The notes under the pieces: generated by a model
What the model was told of the DNA's origin: nothing
Databases searched by the model: none
What the model saw: the letters and a program-made list of their open reading frames with translations, nothing else
Made by a program: the position numbers and the translations under genes
Assembly: GCA_937927265.1 (NCBI GenBank)
Contig: CALBCO010000156.1
Coordinates: 1-8,082, forward strand
Length of the DNA stretch: 8,082 nucleotides
Source: an uncultured Verrucomicrobiae bacterium
GTDB lineage: Bacteria > Verrucomicrobiota > Verrucomicrobiia > Palsa-1439
Direction: 5' to 3'
In this document: piece by piece, positions 5,517-8,082 of the stretch
Position numbering within the stretch: the first letter of the stretch is position 1
Layout: the number at the start of each line of letters is the position of its first letter

Positions 5517-5528
5517 CTCCTATAGGAG
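5517..5528 (-). promoter_or_regulatory. cas1 ribosome binding site inside a 12-bp palindrome
   Basis: CTCCTATAGGAG is a perfect palindrome. Its - strand copy carries AGGAG (5521-5517), 8 bases before the TTG start of cas1, and it spans the cas9 stop codon (5522-5520). In the mRNA the GGAG could pair with the upstream CUCC, so ribosomes finishing cas9 would help expose it. The site decides the cas1 start; the coupling idea is inference. Confidence 0.6.
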
Positions 5529-8082
5529 TTCGCCTCGCGTGTCCTTTGCCGGTGGTTCTTTTGTTGGCGGTGGTGTGGGGATGCGCCAGCCGTGCTTCTT
5601 GGCTTCTTCGGCTGCCACCGGTAGGCCAATGAGAAAGGCGAGATCGTCAGCACTGCTGGCCGTTCGATCCAGAACCTCTCCCGAAAACCGTGCCATTGGT
5701 GTTTCACCTTTGTCCTTGAAGAGTTGGCTCGTGAATTTGACTACACCACCCTGCTTTAACGCCGTGACGGCATAAAAGGTGGACAAGGCTGCGGCAGGTT
5801 CGTCTTGGCCGGCAGGCGTGCGTTTACGGATGCTGCCGTCGGGGAGCAGGTGGAGGCGGAACTCGTCGCCCTTCCGAATCTCGCCGACTTTGTGCGAGAA
5901 CGGGAGCAACCGGCCACCGAGCACCAAGTCGCGCAATGTCTCATGCGTTTCGGGCTTGTCGGGTTTGTTCTGCATGAAGGCGGGAGCTTTGCGGCGTTTG
6001 TCACGGGCGAATGAGAAGCCCATCTGCTTGACGTGTCGCAGCGCGCGGGCGTCCGGGATGAGCCGCTTCTGATAAACCCAACCGGCTTGTTCCCAATCGG
6101 GTTGTTTGGCTTTGCGGGCGCGTTCGGCTTTCTTGTGATCATAACCGAGCCAGAGTTCGAGCCGGTCGTATTTCAGGCTGATGGTGCGGAGTTCGCGCAG
6201 CGTGCCGTCAGAATTGCGTTTGCCGCTCCAGCCGACTGGGGAGGAGAGGCTGCCTTTGCTGTCGAACTTCCACAGGTTTTTGACCGGTGTGCCATCGGTG
6301 AGTTTGAGCGGTTCAATCGGTTTATCCTTCTCCGCCCGTGTGGTGGCTGTGGCTGTGGTCAACCAAGTTTCCAGTGCGGATCGGCTGGGAATGAGCCGCG
6401 TCGGTATGCCCATGCGTTGCAATGTGGCGAGCAATTCGTCCGCATCCGTGATTTTTTCCGGGTTCAACGGCGTGCGTTGGGCGAGAGTGGCTTCCGTGGG
6501 GCGAACTTGCTTCCAGAAGGTGGAGTCGCCGAGCGATTGCGTTTTGCTTTCGCGTCGCGGTTTCCAGACGGGGCAGACGGCATACTCGCCATTGTCCGGT
6601 AACCAATGTTTCAGGCGGGGCAGGGGAGAAAGCTCCGGCAAAGCTTTTGTCAGCAGCCGGTAGGTTGTTTCACCCGTGACCGGGTCTTTGACTGGTGCGC
6701 TTTCGACATAGAAGATACCTTTGCAGCGGACGCTGTTCATGCCCTCGCGGGGCGGAATGTGGGCAAGGACGGCGGCGTCAATCAGGTGATGCGTGAGATT
6801 GTTGCGAACCTTTTCGTAATCGGCTTCCGATAGCCATGACTTGCGGGCTTGGGCGGCGAGCCAGCCGGACGGCGTGCCGATGCGCCGGGCGGCTTCGTCG
6901 GGTTTGTCGTCCACCTGCATCCAGCGCATGATTTCGGCGCGGAGTTGCCGGGCGAGTTGGGCGGTGCGGGTGGTATTGCCAAAGTCGGGCACAAGAAGTT
7001 TTCCGTTGATATCAGTATTTTCGTAGTGCTCTGGTTTTGTTCCCCACGCGAAGATTTCTCGTTTGTGGGCGTTCCAGCGCATGTCGCGGGTGTTGACGAG
7101 CATGGCGTCAAACGACGCCCCGGCAAATTGCAGTGGTGTGCGTTTGCCTTTATCAGCGTTCACGGTGCGCCAAGTCAGTACGAGGTTGTCGTCCACGCTC
7201 AAGCCGCCCATTTCCGCTGGGAAGATGTGTTCGATTTCCAGCGACGGATCGAGCGGGTTGGCCGGCAGGTCTTTGCCGGTGTAGGGGCATTTGCCGCACT
7301 GTTGTTCGTAAAGGGTGATTCGGCGTCGTTTGGATGCCACGCCGCTGTCTTCCATGCCGTATCGCTCGAAGAGTTTGTCGCGCTTTTCCCGGTTCTCGTT
7401 GATTTCCTTTTGCCGGTCGGCGCGTTGGAGCGCGTTGCGCGGTGGATCGCCAATGACTTCAATGACGCAGTAGTCTGGGGCGGTCATACCACCCAAGGCG
7501 GCTTGGTGTTGAGCGAAGATGCGCCGCAGCAACCCCTGACAGGTCGGGGAAAGTTGGCCGCGTTTTTTACCGTGTTTGATACGGCGACCGAGCAACAGTT
7601 CGACTTGCGGGAAGGGGTTGAAATCCACCGAAGCGCCGCGCCGCCAATCATAGAAACCGGCTTCCCGTAAACGGGCGATCATCTTCTCCGGGGTGAAATC
7701 TGTGCCGTTGGCGGATGCAATGTCGAAGAGCCGGGCGGCTGACGTGGCAGCAAGCGAGGCGCGTTTCTTCCGGTTGGCGATGGTGGGCGTCAGCAAGTCT
7801 TTCAGTTGCCTGAAATAGGTCTTGTTCCAGTCAGACTTAGTTTCGGGAACTGGCTTGGCCTTGTCGCCACAAGCGGCGGTGATGTCATTGATAATGATTT
7901 CCTTGCCATCGGCCCAAGTTGGCGTGACTGACGGGCTGGTCGCGGCGTGATGTTTTTCAATGAAGTCAATCAGCTTGCCGGTGGCGTCGGCACTGAGCGA
8001 GTGCAGGAAGCCGCGTTTCTTTTTGGTTGTGCCTTTGCCTTCGGTCAAATCCACTTCAATGCGGCGGGTGGCGGCGAACTCC
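5520..8082 (-). CDS. cas9: CRISPR-associated endonuclease Cas9, type II-C (5' end outside the window)
   Basis: This is the RNA-guided DNA nuclease of the locus. About 853 C-terminal codons are present; the frame is open to the right edge, so RuvC-I and the bridge helix lie outside the window. A GTG at 8054 is in frame but is internal. Visible in order: remaining REC lobe (about 8082-7500); RuvC-II as CVIEVIGDPPRN (catalytic Glu at 7458-7460); HNH domain starting LYEQQCGKCPYTGKDL, with EIEHIF (His at 7227-7229), the DDNLVL Asn (7185-7187) and the N-ADKGKRTP block (Asn at 7158-7160); RuvC-III as THHLIDAAVLAH (His at 6786-6788, Asp at 6777-6779); then about 418 residues of WED/PAM-interacting region, including GEIRKGDEFRLHLL. 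All visible catalytic residues are intact, so it is probably active. RuvC-II lacks the common ELARD wording. Type II-C is assigned from the cas9-cas1-cas2 order without csn2 or cas4. Confidence 0.95.
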   Translation of the reverse strand, partial: EFAATRRIEVDLTEGKGTTKKKRGFLHSLSADATGKLIDFIEKHHAATSPSVTPTWADGKEIIINDITAACGDKAKPVPETKSDWNKTYFRQLKDLLTPTIANRKKRASLAATSAARLFDIASANGTDFTPEKMIARLREAGFYDWRRGASVDFNPFPQVELLLGRRIKHGKKRGQLSPTCQGLLRRIFAQHQAALGGMTAPDYCVIEVIGDPPRNALQRADRQKEINENREKRDKLFERYGMEDSGVASKRRRITLYEQQCGKCPYTGKDLPANPLDPSLEIEHIFPAEMGGLSVDDNLVLTWRTVNADKGKRTPLQFAGASFDAMLVNTRDMRWNAHKREIFAWGTKPEHYENTDINGKLLVPDFGNTTRTAQLARQLRAEIMRWMQVDDKPDEAARRIGTPSGWLAAQARKSWLSEADYEKVRNNLTHHLIDAAVLAHIPPREGMNSVRCKGIFYVESAPVKDPVTGETTYRLLTKALPELSPLPRLKHWLPDNGEYAVCPVWKPRRESKTQSLGDSTFWKQVRPTEATLAQRTPLNPEKITDADELLATLQRMGIPTRLIPSRSALETWLTTATATTRAEKDKPIEPLKLTDGTPVKNLWKFDSKGSLSSPVGWSGKRNSDGTLRELRTISLKYDRLELWLGYDHKKAERARKAKQPDWEQAGWVYQKRLIPDARALRHVKQMGFSFARDKRRKAPAFMQNKPDKPETHETLRDLVLGGRLLPFSHKVGEIRKGDEFRLHLLPDGSIRKRTPAGQDEPAAALSTFYAVTALKQGGVVKFTSQLFKDKGETPMARFSGEVLDRTASSADDLAFLIGLPVAAEEAKKHGWRIPTPPPTKEPPAKDTRGELL

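Noticed and set aside
4768..5775. 335-codon open frame on the + strand
   Set aside because: It lies antisense to cas1 and the end of cas9, whose motifs are unmistakable; its own translation shows no recognisable domain.
6849..7670. 273-codon open frame on the + strand
   Set aside because: It is antisense to the RuvC-II/HNH region of cas9 and arises from GC-biased codon usage.
8052..8054. GTG as the start of cas9
   Set aside because: The frame continues to the window edge, and a start here would omit RuvC-I and the bridge helix, which every active Cas9 needs.

Overview
The window looks like a moderately GC-rich chromosomal segment from a Gram-negative environmental bacterium. A Verrucomicrobia-like host is my guess, based on the style of the intergenic palindromes, the DUF255 protein and a GC-rich type II-C cas module; no marker gene here proves it.

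Left part, + strand. The first 42 bases may be the last codons of an upstream gene. They are followed at once by a nested palindrome that can fold into a three-way junction. An intergenic stretch with a second imperfect inverted repeat leads to a complete DUF255/thioredoxin-fold protein gene (YyaL/SSP411 family, 487-2403). A 78-bp REP-like palindrome sits in frame inside that gene. Nine bases downstream is a complete alpha/beta-hydrolase gene (2413-3159) with its Ser-Asp-His triad.

Middle part, about 3140-4127: a gene graveyard. It holds a frameshifted N-terminal fragment of a LolD/MacB-type ABC transporter ATPase that begins inside the hydrolase stop region, an unidentified coding-like tail (3373-3594), and the C-terminal fragment of a second DUF255 protein, also frameshifted.

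Right part, - strand: a type II-C CRISPR-Cas locus read right to left as cas9 (5' end beyond the window), cas1, cas2, a minimal array of two identical 36-bp repeats around one 32-bp spacer, and then an inverted partial copy of the repeat followed by hairpins, which I interpret as the tracrRNA gene. Neither csn2 nor cas4 follows cas2. Cas9 would use the crRNA:tracrRNA duplex to cut DNA; Cas1 and Cas2 would acquire spacers. cas9, cas1 and cas2 are packed as one operon: an 11-nt gap between the first two, with the cas1 Shine-Dalgarno sequence on the cas9 stop codon, and a short overlap between the last two.

Most notable: the one-spacer array with an anti-repeat directly beside it, the unusual RuvC-II motif of Cas9, the palindromic element inserted in frame in a coding gene, and the second, decayed DUF255 copy next to the CRISPR locus.
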